From positions 1-8,548 of the forward strand of contig JAGWUW010000089.1 of the NCBI GenBank assembly GCA_028868235.1: a stretch of DNA of 8,548 bases, read 5' to 3'. The position numbers were made by a program, and so were the translations under genes. Below the pieces are notes generated by a model that saw only the letters and a list, made by a program, of their open reading frames with translations, searched no databases and was not told the origin of the DNA. The DNA comes from Betaproteobacteria bacterium. Lineage in GTDB: Bacteria; Pseudomonadota; Gammaproteobacteria; Burkholderiales; Rhodocyclaceae. Shown one piece after another: positions 1-6,173 of the stretch; positions within the stretch are counted from its first letter, which is position 1; the number at the start of each line of letters is the position of its first letter.

Positions 1-1
1 T

Positions 2-358
2 GCGGCTCTGTTCGCCTTTTTCGGAGTTCAGTCCCTGCGCTTCGAGGAGGAAAATGATGGCGAGGAAATCAAGGAAAAGCCCGGCCACGGTATCGTTGCC
101 ACCACATTCCTGATGATTTTTCTCGCCGAGTTCGGCGACAAGACGCAGATTGCCGTTGCCGGTATGGGTAGCGCCGCAGCACCGACCGCCACCTGGGTTG
201 GCGCCACCCTGGCCCTGGCCACGACGTCGGTACTCGGCGTCTATGCGGGCCGACGTTTTCTCCAGCGCTTGCCACTACACTGGATACACCGGGTCAGCGG
301 GGTATTTTTCCTGCTGCTGGCGCTGCTGGCCACACTTCGGCTGCTTGGCCTGATCTGA
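2..358 (+). CDS. UPF0016/GDT1-family membrane cation transporter, C-terminal part (partial)
   Basis: The reading frame is open from the left edge, so the start lies outside the window; 118 residues remain. The visible part contains the family signature EFGDKTQ at residues 43-49, the second of the two E-x-G-D-(K/R)-(T/S) motifs that line the cation path in UPF0016/GDT1 (TMEM165-like) proteins. Before it is a charged, acid-rich loop (residues about 14-27), as found between the two three-helix repeats. Hydrophobic helices occupy about 30-55, 62-82 and 98-117. Bacterial relatives such as MneA export Mn2+, and eukaryotic ones move Mn2+/Ca2+ with H+ exchange, so manganese efflux at the inner membrane is the likely role here by family, not shown by this fragment. 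The gene converges on recN with only 22 bp between the stop codons. Family assignment is firm; the ion is inferred. Confidence 0.87.
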   Translation, partial: AALFAFFGVQSLRFEEENDGEEIKEKPGHGIVATTFLMIFLAEFGDKTQIAVAGMGSAAAPTATWVGATLALATTSVLGVYAGRRFLQRLPLHWIHRVSGVFFLLLALLATLRLLGLI

Positions 359-389
359 GTCTCAGGTAGCTGCCGGCCGTTCAGGCCAA
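345..389. terminator. Inverted repeat spanning both stops of the convergent gene pair, possible weak bidirectional terminator
   Basis: TTGGCCTGA (345-353) and TCAGGCCAA (381-389) are perfectly complementary 9-bp arms around a 27-base loop that holds more short palindromes (for example CTGAG-T-CTCAG at 355-365). The arms lie in the last codons of the transporter gene and of recN, and the stop codons are inside the structure. No T-run follows either arm, so an intrinsic terminator is not clearly supported; the position between convergent genes is the main argument. Confidence 0.35.
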
Positions 390-2045
390 AGCCTTGGGAT
401 TCAGCAATTCCCGGGCATGTTGCAAGGTGATATCGGTGATTTCGACCCCGCCCAGCATGCGGGCGATTTCCTGAATGCGCCCATCGTCGTCGAGTGGCCG
501 GATGGCACTCAAGGTTGAGCCGTTGCGCGTTGCTTTGCTGACCTGCCACTGCCAGTTGGCCTGGGCCGCCACTTGTGGCAAATGGGTGACGCACAGCACC
601 TGTCGCTCGCTACCCAGCTCACGCAACAGGCGGCCGACAATTTCCGCCACACCGCCGCCGATACCGACGTCGACTTCGTCGAAAATCAGGGTCGGCACGC
701 TGGCCGAACGTGAGGTCAGCACCTGAATGGCCAGGCTGATGCGCGACAGCTCGCCGCCCGAAGCAACCTTGGCCAGTGGCTTGGCTTCGTTGCCAGCCAG
801 GCCGCCGATACGGAACTCGACCTGCTCCAGACCATAGACAGCCCCCCCCTCAACTGCCGGCAAGGCCACTTCGAAACGACCGGAGGAGAGGGCCAATTGG
901 CGCATCACCCCGCTGACCGACTTGCCCATTTCGGTGGCAGCCTTTTTACGCCCGGCCGACAGCTTGCCGGCCAGCGCCAGATAAGCCTGCTGTGCCTCAG
1001 CCACCTTGGCTTCCAGTGCCGCCAGATCGGCCGACTCGTCGAGTTCGGCCAAGCGCAGGCGCCAACCGGCGAGCAATCCCGGCAGCTCCGATGGTTGCAC
1101 GCGGAATTTACGGGCATTGGTCATCACCGCATCCATGCGCCGCTCGACTTCTGCCAAGCGGGCAGGATCGAGATCGACGCGGTCGGCATAGCGACGCAGG
1201 GTCGAAACGGCTTCGGACAGCTCGGCCTGCACCGAACCGAGCAGTTCGGCCACTTCAGCAAGCGCCGGGTCGTATTCGGCGAGGCCGGCCAGACGGTCGG
1301 CCACGCTGTCGATCTGCCGTTCGCACGCGGCATCGTCTTCGGCCAGCACGCCCAGCGCGTACTGGGCGCCTTCGATCAGGCTGGCGGCATGCCCCAAGCG
1401 GCGGTGCTCGACATCGAGCGTCGCCCATTCGTCATCACCAAAGGCCAGCGCATCAAGTTCGCCGATTTGCCATTGCAGTTGCTCGCGTTCGCGCTGCAAG
1501 GCCTCGACGCCTTCGCTGGCGCCGCACAAGGCTTGCTCGGCATCGCGCCAGGTTTTCCAGGCGACCGCTACTTCGCGGGCTGTTGCTCCCAAGCCGGCAT
1601 GGGCATCGAGCAGAGCGCGCTGGGCATCGGCCCGCAATAGCGACTGGTGGGCGTGCTGACCGTGGATATCGACCAGCCATTCGCCGACTACGCGCAGCTG
1701 TTGGACGGTTGCTGGCGAACCGTTGATATAGGCGCGCGAACGGCCGCCAGCATCGACGACACGGCGCAGCATCAACTCGTTGTCGGAATCGAGATCGTTG
1801 GCAGCCAGCCAGGCGCCGACCTCGGGCAAGGCCGCAACATCGAAGGTGGCCGCCACATCGGCCTTGCCGCAGCCGGAGCGGACGACGCCGGCATCGGCGC
1901 GCTCACCCAAGGCGAGGGCTAGTGCATCGATCAGGATCGACTTGCCGGCTCCGGTCTCGCCGGTCAAGGCGCCGAAACCGCTTGAAAACTCGAGTTCCAA
2001 GCGGTCGACGATGACAAAATCCTTGATGGTCAGATGGAGCAGCAT
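381..2045 (-). CDS. recN: DNA repair protein RecN
   Basis: A 554-residue SMC-like ATPase, close to the roughly 553 residues of E. coli RecN, that acts in recombinational repair of double-strand breaks. The order of parts is typical. An N-terminal ABC half carries Walker A GETGAGKS (29-36) and the conserved DIHGQH (126-131). A long helical, coiled-coil middle (about 155-385) is rich in Ala, Leu, Glu and Arg. A C-terminal ABC half carries the signature SGGELS (429-434) and Walker B LIFDE (453-457). The chosen start gives [10 protein letters not shown], the usual RecN N-terminus; an upstream in-frame ATG at 2072 would only add residues overlapping nadK. The start overlaps the nadK stop by one base (TGATG on the minus strand), and an AAGGG lies five bases before the ATG inside nadK, so translation is probably coupled to nadK. 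No LexA box is seen directly upstream, as expected for an internal operon gene. Confidence 0.96.
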   Translation of the reverse strand: MLLHLTIKDFVIVDRLELEFSSGFGALTGETGAGKSILIDALALALGERADAGVVRSGCGKADVAATFDVAALPEVGAWLAANDLDSDNELMLRRVVDAGGRSRAYINGSPATVQQLRVVGEWLVDIHGQHAHQSLLRADAQRALLDAHAGLGATAREVAVAWKTWRDAEQALCGASEGVEALQREREQLQWQIGELDALAFGDDEWATLDVEHRRLGHAASLIEGAQYALGVLAEDDAACERQIDSVADRLAGLAEYDPALAEVAELLGSVQAELSEAVSTLRRYADRVDLDPARLAEVERRMDAVMTNARKFRVQPSELPGLLAGWRLRLAELDESADLAALEAKVAEAQQAYLALAGKLSAGRKKAATEMGKSVSGVMRQLALSSGRFEVALPAVEGGAVYGLEQVEFRIGGLAGNEAKPLAKVASGGELSRISLAIQVLTSRSASVPTLIFDEVDVGIGGGVAEIVGRLLRELGSERQVLCVTHLPQVAAQANWQWQVSKATRNGSTLSAIRPLDDDGRIQEIARMLGGVEITDITLQHARELLNPKALA

Positions 2046-2956
2046 CAGGGCCCTTTCGGCCTTTCGCTCCACTGCAGTTTCTGGCGCAGCATGGCGAAAT
2101 AACTGTAGCCCGGGGGATGCAGGAAGCAGATGGTGTGTTCGGAGCGGCGCAGGCGAACGCTGTCGCCGGGCAGCAGGTCGAGCGTGACCTGGCCATCGAA
2201 GTGCACGCGCGGATCGTCTGCATTGGCGATGCGCAGTTCGATGTCGGTGTTGTCGTTGACGATGATCGGCCGGTTGGTCAGCGCATGCGGGCAGAGCGGC
2301 ACCAGCGCAATGCCGGTCAGCGTCGGATTCAGGATGGGGCCGCCGGCCGACATCGAATAGGCCGTCGACCCGGTCGGCGTCGACACCACCATGCCGTCGG
2401 CCCGCAGGTTGTAGATGAATTCGCCGTTGATGAACAACTCGAATTCGATCATCCGACCGATGGCGCCTTTGTCGATCACGACGTCGTTAAGCGCCATGTT
2501 GGAGGCGATTTCCTTGCCGTCGCGTGTCACCTCGGCCGCCAGCAGCATGCGGTTTTCCGGCGTGAAACGGCCGTCGAGCAGATCATCCATGGTGGTCAGC
2601 ATGTCGTCGCGGGCGATGTCGGTCATGAAGCCGAGGCGCCCCTGGTTGACGCCGACCAGCGGCACACAGTAGCGGGCCAGGCGGCGCGCCGCATTGAGCA
2701 TGGTGCCGTCACCACCGAGGACAATGGCGAGGTCGGCATGGGCGCCGATATCGTTAAAGCCGCAGGTCACCCAGCGCGACAGATCGACCTTCTTGCCGAT
2801 GTTCTCGGCAGTTTCCCGCTCAATGAATACCGAGGCGCCGCGCTCGTAAAGGTACTCAGCCAGCCGCCGCAAGGACTCGGCAATTTCCTGACTGTGGTAT
2901 TTGCCGACCAGCGCGATGGTCCGGGGAGAGCGGTAGGATGTAAAGCCTCGGTTCAT
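2045..2956 (-). CDS. nadK: NAD kinase (ATP/polyphosphate-dependent)
   Basis: A 303-residue cytoplasmic NAD kinase that phosphorylates NAD to NADP; E. coli NadK has 292 residues. Diagnostic motifs are GGDG at 81-84 (phosphate-donor loop with the catalytic Asp83), NQGRLGF at 104-110, LND at 156-158 (the NE/ND site that contacts the nicotinamide ribose side; Asp replaces the commoner Glu, a variant I recall in other proteobacteria) and the glycine-rich [15 protein letters not shown] at 187-201. The start at 2956 (MNRGF) places the usual RTIALVGKY strand at residue 12. An ATG at 2974 is also possible and no strong Shine-Dalgarno separates the two; one at 3052 would run 32 bases into hrcA and is unlikely. 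It is the first gene of a nadK-recN operon read leftward, divergent from hrcA. NADP supply next to a repair gene fits a stress-maintenance unit, but this pairing is common and may only be historical. Confidence 0.95.
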   Translation of the reverse strand: MNRGFTSYRSPRTIALVGKYHSQEIAESLRRLAEYLYERGASVFIERETAENIGKKVDLSRWVTCGFNDIGAHADLAIVLGGDGTMLNAARRLARYCVPLVGVNQGRLGFMTDIARDDMLTTMDDLLDGRFTPENRMLLAAEVTRDGKEIASNMALNDVVIDKGAIGRMIEFELFINGEFIYNLRADGMVVSTPTGSTAYSMSAGGPILNPTLTGIALVPLCPHALTNRPIIVNDNTDIELRIANADDPRVHFDGQVTLDLLPGDSVRLRRSEHTICFLHPPGYSYFAMLRQKLQWSERPKGP

Positions 2957-3020
2957 GGGGCTGAATTCTTGCATAAAAATGGCCTGTAGCGCGGCCTCCG
3001 GTTTTTTGTACAATCCGGAC
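2957..3020. promoter_or_regulatory. Divergent nadK / hrcA promoter region
   Basis: This 64-bp gap must carry the promoters of both divergent units. For hrcA the best -10 is TACAAT (3009-3014), with no good -35 at 16-18 bp upstream. Its distance puts the predicted first transcribed base on the A of the hrcA ATG (3021). For nadK, the minus strand has TTGTAC near 3008-3013, but any -10 is poor. No CIRCE element (TTAGCACTC-N9-GAGTGCTAA) is present, so hrcA does not appear to be autoregulated here. No strong Shine-Dalgarno precedes hrcA. Confidence 0.45.
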
Positions 3021-4049
3021 ATGCTTGATGAACGCGCCCGTACCCTGCTCAAGACCTTGGTTGAACACTACATCGCCGACGGCCAGCCGGTCGGTTCGCG
3101 CGCGCTGTCCAAGGTTTCCGGCCTCGACCTGTCGCCGGCGACAATCCGCAACGTAATGGCCGATCTCGAGGAAGCCGGTTTCGTAGCCAGCCCGCACACG
3201 TCGGCCGGCCGAGTGCCAACGGCCCGTGGTTATCGACTGTTCGTCGACAGCCTGCTCACCGTCCAGCCGCTTGAGGCGCGCCAGATGGGCCAAATGGAAG
3301 AAGCACTGCACGGCCGGCCATCGAACCAGATCATTTCCAGCGCTTCGCAGTTGCTATCCAGCCTGACACATTTTGCCGGCGTCGTCATCGCGCCACGCCG
3401 GCCGAGCAGCCGCATCCGCCAGATCGAATTTCTTAGCCTGTCAGAAAAACGCATCCTGCTGATCATCGTCACTGCTGACGGCGACGTACAGAACCGCATC
3501 GTCAATACCGACAAGGCCTACTCGCCAGCCGAACTGGTCAGTGCGGCCAATTACCTGACACAGAATTTCGCCGGCCTCGATTTTGAGCAGATGCGCCACC
3601 GCCTCTCAGGCGAAATCCAGCGCCTGCGCGACGACATTAAGCCACTGATGACGCTCGCCCTCGAAGCTGGCGACGCCGCGATGGCTGAAAGTGCGACACC
3701 CTACGTCATTTCCGGCGAACGCAACCTGCTCGACGTCGAGGAACTCTCGTCCAACATGAAACGCCTGCGCGAGTTGTTCGACCTGTTCGAGCAGCGGACC
3801 AGTCTGATGCGCCTGCTCGAAATCTCCAACAGCGCCGACGGCGTGCAGATCTACATCGGCGGCGAATCGGGCATCGCTCCGCTCGACGAATGCAGCGTCA
3901 TCACCGCCCCCTATGCCGTTGACGGCCAAGTGGTCGGCTCAGTCGGCGTCATCGGCCCGACTCGCATGGCCTACGAGCGCGTCATTCCCATCGTCGACAT
4001 CACCGCCCGCCTGCTTTCTAGCGCCCTATCCTCCCGCACGGAATCCTGA
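3021..4049 (+). CDS. hrcA: Heat-inducible transcription repressor HrcA
   Basis: A 342-residue repressor, the usual family length, that binds CIRCE operators of groE/dnaK operons and is kept active by GroEL. The N-terminal winged-helix domain (about 1-75) shows the family pattern: PVGSRALS at 23-30, [17 protein letters not shown] at 38-54, then [11 protein letters not shown] at 57-67 and GYRLFVD at 70-76. The rest is the GAF-like dimerisation and inserted domain; IYIGGESG near residue 280 is a typical late motif. The ATG at 3021 is chosen because it gives the conserved [10 protein letters not shown]-terminus; an in-frame ATG at 2955 would overlap the nadK start. It is followed by hemH with a TGATG overlap, so the two are probably co-translated. 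Its usual partners grpE, dnaK and dnaJ are not in the window, and no CIRCE site was found, so its targets lie elsewhere. Confidence 0.96.
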   Translation: MLDERARTLLKTLVEHYIADGQPVGSRALSKVSGLDLSPATIRNVMADLEEAGFVASPHTSAGRVPTARGYRLFVDSLLTVQPLEARQMGQMEEALHGRPSNQIISSASQLLSSLTHFAGVVIAPRRPSSRIRQIEFLSLSEKRILLIIVTADGDVQNRIVNTDKAYSPAELVSAANYLTQNFAGLDFEQMRHRLSGEIQRLRDDIKPLMTLALEAGDAAMAESATPYVISGERNLLDVEELSSNMKRLRELFDLFEQRTSLMRLLEISNSADGVQIYIGGESGIAPLDECSVITAPYAVDGQVVGSVGVIGPTRMAYERVIPIVDITARLLSSALSSRTES

Positions 4050-5152
4050 TGCCCCGTTTTCTCCCGGAACCGCCGCACCATCACGGCACCCCGGCGACTA
4101 CCGCTGTCGTCCTCGTCAACCTCGGCACGCCGGATGCCCCCGACGCGCCGGCACTGAAACGCTACCTCAAGCAGTTCCTCTCCGACCCGCGCGTTGTCGA
4201 AATCCCGAACCCGCTGTGGTGGTTGATCCTCAACGGCATTATCCTCAACACGCGCCCAAAGAAATCGGCTGCCAAGTATGCTTCTGTCTGGATGCCTGAA
4301 GGTTCGCCACTGCGCGTGCATACTGAGCGCCAGGCCAAGTTGCTCAAGGGCCTGCTTGGCCAGCGCGGCCATCACATAACTGTCACTTGGGCAATGCGCT
4401 ACGGGTCGCCGTCCATTCCCGATGTACTCACCCACCTGAAAACCGATGGCGCCAGCCGCATTCTGATCGTACCGATGTACCCCCAATACGCCGCCAGTAC
4501 CACGGCGACAGTCGTCGATGCCTGCTCGAACTGGCTGCTGCAGACCCGCAACCAACCCGAGATGCGCTTCGTGCGTAACTTTCACGATCAGGAAGGCTAT
4601 CTGGCTGCGCTCGAAAAGTCGGTTCGTAAACATTGGCAGATTAATGGCACACTCGGTGCCAACGACCGCCTGCTGATCAGTTTCCACGGCTTGCCCAAGC
4701 GCAGCCTTGATCTCGGCGATCCCTATTTCTGCGAGTGCCAGAAGACCGGCCGCCTGCTGGCCGAGCGACTGAACCTACAGTCCGAACAATTCCAAGTCTG
4801 CTTCCAATCGCGTTTTGGCAAAGCCGAGTGGCTGCAACCCTATACTGCGCCAACACTGCACGACTGGGGCGCCAAGGGAGTCCGCCGCGTCGACGTCATC
4901 TGCCCCGGTTTCGTCGCTGACTGCCTGGAAACCCTGGAAGAAATCGCACAGGAAGGCCGTGACGACTTCTTGAAAGCAGGGGGCAAGGAATACCACTACA
5001 TCCCGGCGCTCAACGAAGATGATGCCTGGATCGAGGCTCTAGCCAACCTCACGGAACAGCATCTGGCCGGCTGGCTGACCCGGCCAGATGCCAATCCACA
5101 AACATTGGAAGCCTGCGCGCACCAGGCCATGAAGCTCGGCGCACGCACTTAG
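4049..5152 (+). CDS. hemH: Ferrochelatase
   Basis: A 367-residue ferrochelatase that inserts Fe2+ into protoporphyrin IX, the last step of protoheme synthesis. Family marks in order are VLVNLGTPDAP (21-31), SDPRVVEIP (45-53), MRYGSPSI (116-123), the active-site ISFHGLPKRS with catalytic His213 (210-219), CFQSRFG (251-257), and ICPGFVADCLETLEEI, whose Glu294 corresponds to the second catalytic acid (284-299). The start codon shares a base with the hrcA stop and only a weak GGA precedes it, so translation probably depends on hrcA. Residues 1-18 form a short Pro/His-rich leader before the conserved core, without a signal peptide. In this setting it supplies heme for cytochromes, and possibly for the c-type heme chemoreceptor downstream; that link is inference. 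There is no C-terminal extension like those carrying Fe-S clusters in animal enzymes. Confidence 0.97.
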   Translation: MPRFLPEPPHHHGTPATTAVVLVNLGTPDAPDAPALKRYLKQFLSDPRVVEIPNPLWWLILNGIILNTRPKKSAAKYASVWMPEGSPLRVHTERQAKLLKGLLGQRGHHITVTWAMRYGSPSIPDVLTHLKTDGASRILIVPMYPQYAASTTATVVDACSNWLLQTRNQPEMRFVRNFHDQEGYLAALEKSVRKHWQINGTLGANDRLLISFHGLPKRSLDLGDPYFCECQKTGRLLAERLNLQSEQFQVCFQSRFGKAEWLQPYTAPTLHDWGAKGVRRVDVICPGFVADCLETLEEIAQEGRDDFLKAGGKEYHYIPALNEDDAWIEALANLTEQHLAGWLTRPDANPQTLEACAHQAMKLGART

Positions 5153-5157
5153 CGCAG

Positions 5158-5185
5158 TTGAATTTACAGCCGCTACCCATATATT
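5158..5185 (+). promoter_or_regulatory. Candidate sigma-70 promoter for trxC
   Basis: TTGAAT (5158-5163; four of six matches to TTGACA) and TATATT (5180-5185; five of six to TATAAT) are separated by 16 bp, just after the hemH stop. Transcription would start near 5192, giving a leader of about 20 bases before the trxC ATG. trxC could thus be expressed independently of hrcA-hemH as well as by read-through. Confidence 0.5.
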
Positions 5186-5212
5186 AGAAGAACATGATTA
5201 ATGGAGCGCGTA

Positions 5213-5656
5213 ATGTCTGAAAATCTGCACGTCGTCTGCCCGCACTGTGCGGCGGTCAACCGTATTCCCTCCGCCAAACTCGGCGATGCGCCGCAATGTG
5301 GGCAATGCAAGCAGCCGCTGTTCTCCGGCGCTCCCCTAGAATTGGGGCACGCTCATTTCGATCGCCACATTACGCGTAGTGATCTGCCCGTTGTCGTCGA
5401 CTTCTGGGCGCCATGGTGCGGCCCTTGCCGAATGATGGCACCGACCTTCCATCAGGCAGCCATCGACCTTGAACCCCGCATTCGTCTGGCCAAGGTGAAC
5501 ACCGAAGCCGAACAACAACTCGCCGCTCGATTCAACATCCGCAGCATCCCGACGCTCGCCATATTTTTGCATGGTCGTGAAATCGCTCGCCAGAGCGGCG
5601 CCGCAGACCTCGGATCGCTGAAACGCTGGCTACAGCCGCATCTTTACAAAGATTAA
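5213..5656 (+). CDS. trxC: Thioredoxin TrxC (thioredoxin 2, zinc-binding type)
   Basis: A 147-residue cytoplasmic thiol-disulfide reductase; E. coli TrxC has 139 residues. The N-terminal zinc ribbon has two Cys pairs, CPHC (9-12) and CGQC (29-32), which bind Zn in thioredoxin 2. The thioredoxin fold follows, with active site WCGPC (68-72) inside VVDFWAPWCGPC, then KVNTEAE (94-100) and the cis-proline loop RSIPT (110-114, Pro113). The start at 5213 is preferred over an in-frame ATG at 5201 because GGAG (5203-5206) lies six bases before it. In E. coli trxC belongs to the OxyR peroxide response; no OxyR site could be recognised here. It follows hemH by 60 bp in the same direction and has its own promoter candidate. 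Its reading frame has no other stop for 52 codons after the TAA, which looks like chance. Confidence 0.95.
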   Translation: MSENLHVVCPHCAAVNRIPSAKLGDAPQCGQCKQPLFSGAPLELGHAHFDRHITRSDLPVVVDFWAPWCGPCRMMAPTFHQAAIDLEPRIRLAKVNTEAEQQLAARFNIRSIPTLAIFLHGREIARQSGAADLGSLKRWLQPHLYKD

Positions 5657-5711
5657 CTTCCGTTTTCAGCCGTCATTATCACTGCCTTATCTACACCTGA
5701 AAACAAGGAAG
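5657..5711. repeat. Imperfect inverted repeat directly after trxC
   Basis: CTTCC-G-TTTTCAG (5657-5669) pairs with CTGAAAA-CAA-GGAAG (5697-5711): 12 base pairs in two blocks with a small asymmetric bulge and a 27-base loop. It begins on the base after the trxC stop codon. It could fold in the mRNA as a 3' stem that terminates or stabilises the trxC transcript, although no T-run follows, or it could mark the edge of an inserted or deleted segment. Confidence 0.45.
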
Positions 5712-5939
5712 TGAGCAGTAACGACCCGTGCAAGAAGCTGATCCGTTCCATGCTCCAATTTCTGACCGAACAGTGGCTTTCTCGTCTTTGGCCGCAGCGT
5801 GGATGGCAAGGTTAACTATGGCCGGGAACTGCTCGGCCCCACGATTTATGATGGTTTTCAGGAACTCAGCGCGCTGAAAAGCGGACGGAGTCGCTGGATC
5901 GACGAAAACGAGCCAGCTTTCAACCAACTCCAGATATAG
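5711..5939 (+). pseudogene. Probable remnant of an unrecognised protein gene, split by a frameshift
   Basis: Two plus-strand frames look like adjoining parts of one protein. The first runs from about 5711 (SSNDPCKKLIRSMLQFLTEQ) and loses sense after about 5773. The second, open from 5766 to the TAG at 5937-5939, reads GFLVFGRSVDGKVNYGREL, then LLGPTIYDGFQELSAL, then a tail with SRWIDENEPAFNQLQI. Codon choice in the second part (GGC, CGC, CTG, CTC, AAC) matches the genome. The join would be LTEQ followed by GFLVFGR, implying an indel near 5770-5780. There is no good start: GTG 5711 has AAGGA almost touching it. I do not recognise the family and assign no function. Alternatives are a real short gene using an unseen start, or chance reading; the opposite strand is also open over 5691-6023 but looks less protein-like. 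Confidence 0.4.
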
Positions 5940-6026
5940 ACGCGAACTGCCTGTGCAGCGACCAATTGCAATCGCGTGCTGTAGCGAGAGTAGTTGCCAT
6001 TTCCCTGCTCCAGAGCTCGACACCTT

Positions 6027-6056
6027 TTGACATTAAAAATAATGACAATCAACTAC
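6027..6056 (+). promoter_or_regulatory. TTGACA hexamer with an overlapping Fur-box-like sequence upstream of the chemoreceptor gene
   Basis: TTGACA at 6027-6032 is a perfect -35 hexamer, but the -10 at 16-18 bp spacing is poor. Bases 6038-6056 match the classical 19-bp Fur consensus GATAATGATAATCATTATC at 13 positions, including 12 of the first 14. The match sits where the promoter spacer and -10 would be, a typical place for repression. The region is AT-rich, which raises the odds of a chance match. Confidence 0.3.
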
Positions 6057-6158
6057 TTGGCCAAATTCGCAATTCTGGAATATTTTTGCAGGAGAGCGGC
6101 GTGACTGGCACAATCCCGCAAGTCGATTTAACCGCCTGACAAACAAAGGCGGCGATAT

Positions 6159-6163
6159 GGAGG
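6159..6163 (+). promoter_or_regulatory. Ribosome binding site of the chemoreceptor gene
   Basis: GGAGG, the strongest Shine-Dalgarno in the window, lies ten bases before the ATG at 6174; the spacing is slightly long. It fixes the start, and the protein then begins directly with a short basic segment and the first membrane helix. Confidence 0.75.
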
Positions 6164-6173
6164 AAATAAGGGA

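Larger units (their letters stand above)
5657..6173. other. 517-bp stretch without an intact gene
   Basis: This stretch separates trxC from the chemoreceptor gene and looks more AT-rich than its surroundings, especially 6025-6100. From left to right it holds the inverted repeat after trxC, a probable gene remnant (about 5711-5939), an unassigned stretch (5940-6020), a TTGACA hexamer (6027-6032) followed by a Fur-box-like sequence (6038-6056), a small hairpin CCGCC-N11-GGCGG (6132-6152) and the ribosome binding site of the chemoreceptor gene. I see no tRNA, no transposase fragment and no terminal repeats of an insertion sequence. Confidence 0.6.

Noticed and set aside
897..1726. Two plus-strand open frames of about 245 codons antisense to recN
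   Set aside because: They are mirror images of the GC-rich recN codons: composition is dominated by Gly, Arg, Ala and Pro, there is no recognisable fold, and they lie fully inside a certain gene.
2117..2989. A 290-codon plus-strand open frame opposite nadK
   Set aside because: It is rich in His, Val, Gly and Asp, as expected from the complement of a high-GC gene, and it covers nadK exactly, where the motifs are clear.
2957..3020. CIRCE operator for HrcA autoregulation
   Set aside because: No TTAGCACTC or GAGTGCTAA half-site, even degenerate, is present in this gap or elsewhere that I could see.
3971..4687. A 238-codon minus-strand open frame across hrcA and hemH
   Set aside because: It spans the junction of two certain genes on the opposite strand, has no domain I recognise and no clear ribosome binding site.
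5201..5212. Upstream in-frame ATG for trxC adding four residues
   Set aside because: The bases right after it contain the GGAG that is best placed as the ribosome binding site of the ATG at 5213.
5657..5815. Stop-codon readthrough extension of trxC (same frame open for 52 codons after TAA)
   Set aside because: The extra residues have no thioredoxin-related pattern, TrxC ends normally at its usual length, and no readthrough context is seen.
5691..6023. A 110-codon minus-strand open frame in the trxC to chemoreceptor gap
   Set aside because: It starts with GTG and AAAGG almost touching it, shows mixed codon choice and no motif. The plus-strand reading of the same bases looks more like real protein. 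Not fully excluded.
6042..6104. A 20-codon ATG frame as a possible leader peptide of the chemoreceptor gene
   Set aside because: It has no Shine-Dalgarno, no stretch of regulatory codons and no attenuator structure after it.
6129..6158. Sigma-28 (FliA) type promoter for the chemoreceptor: TAAC ... GGCGATAT
   Set aside because: The -10-like part matches six of eight positions, but the spacing is about three bases too long and transcription would begin after the ribosome binding site.
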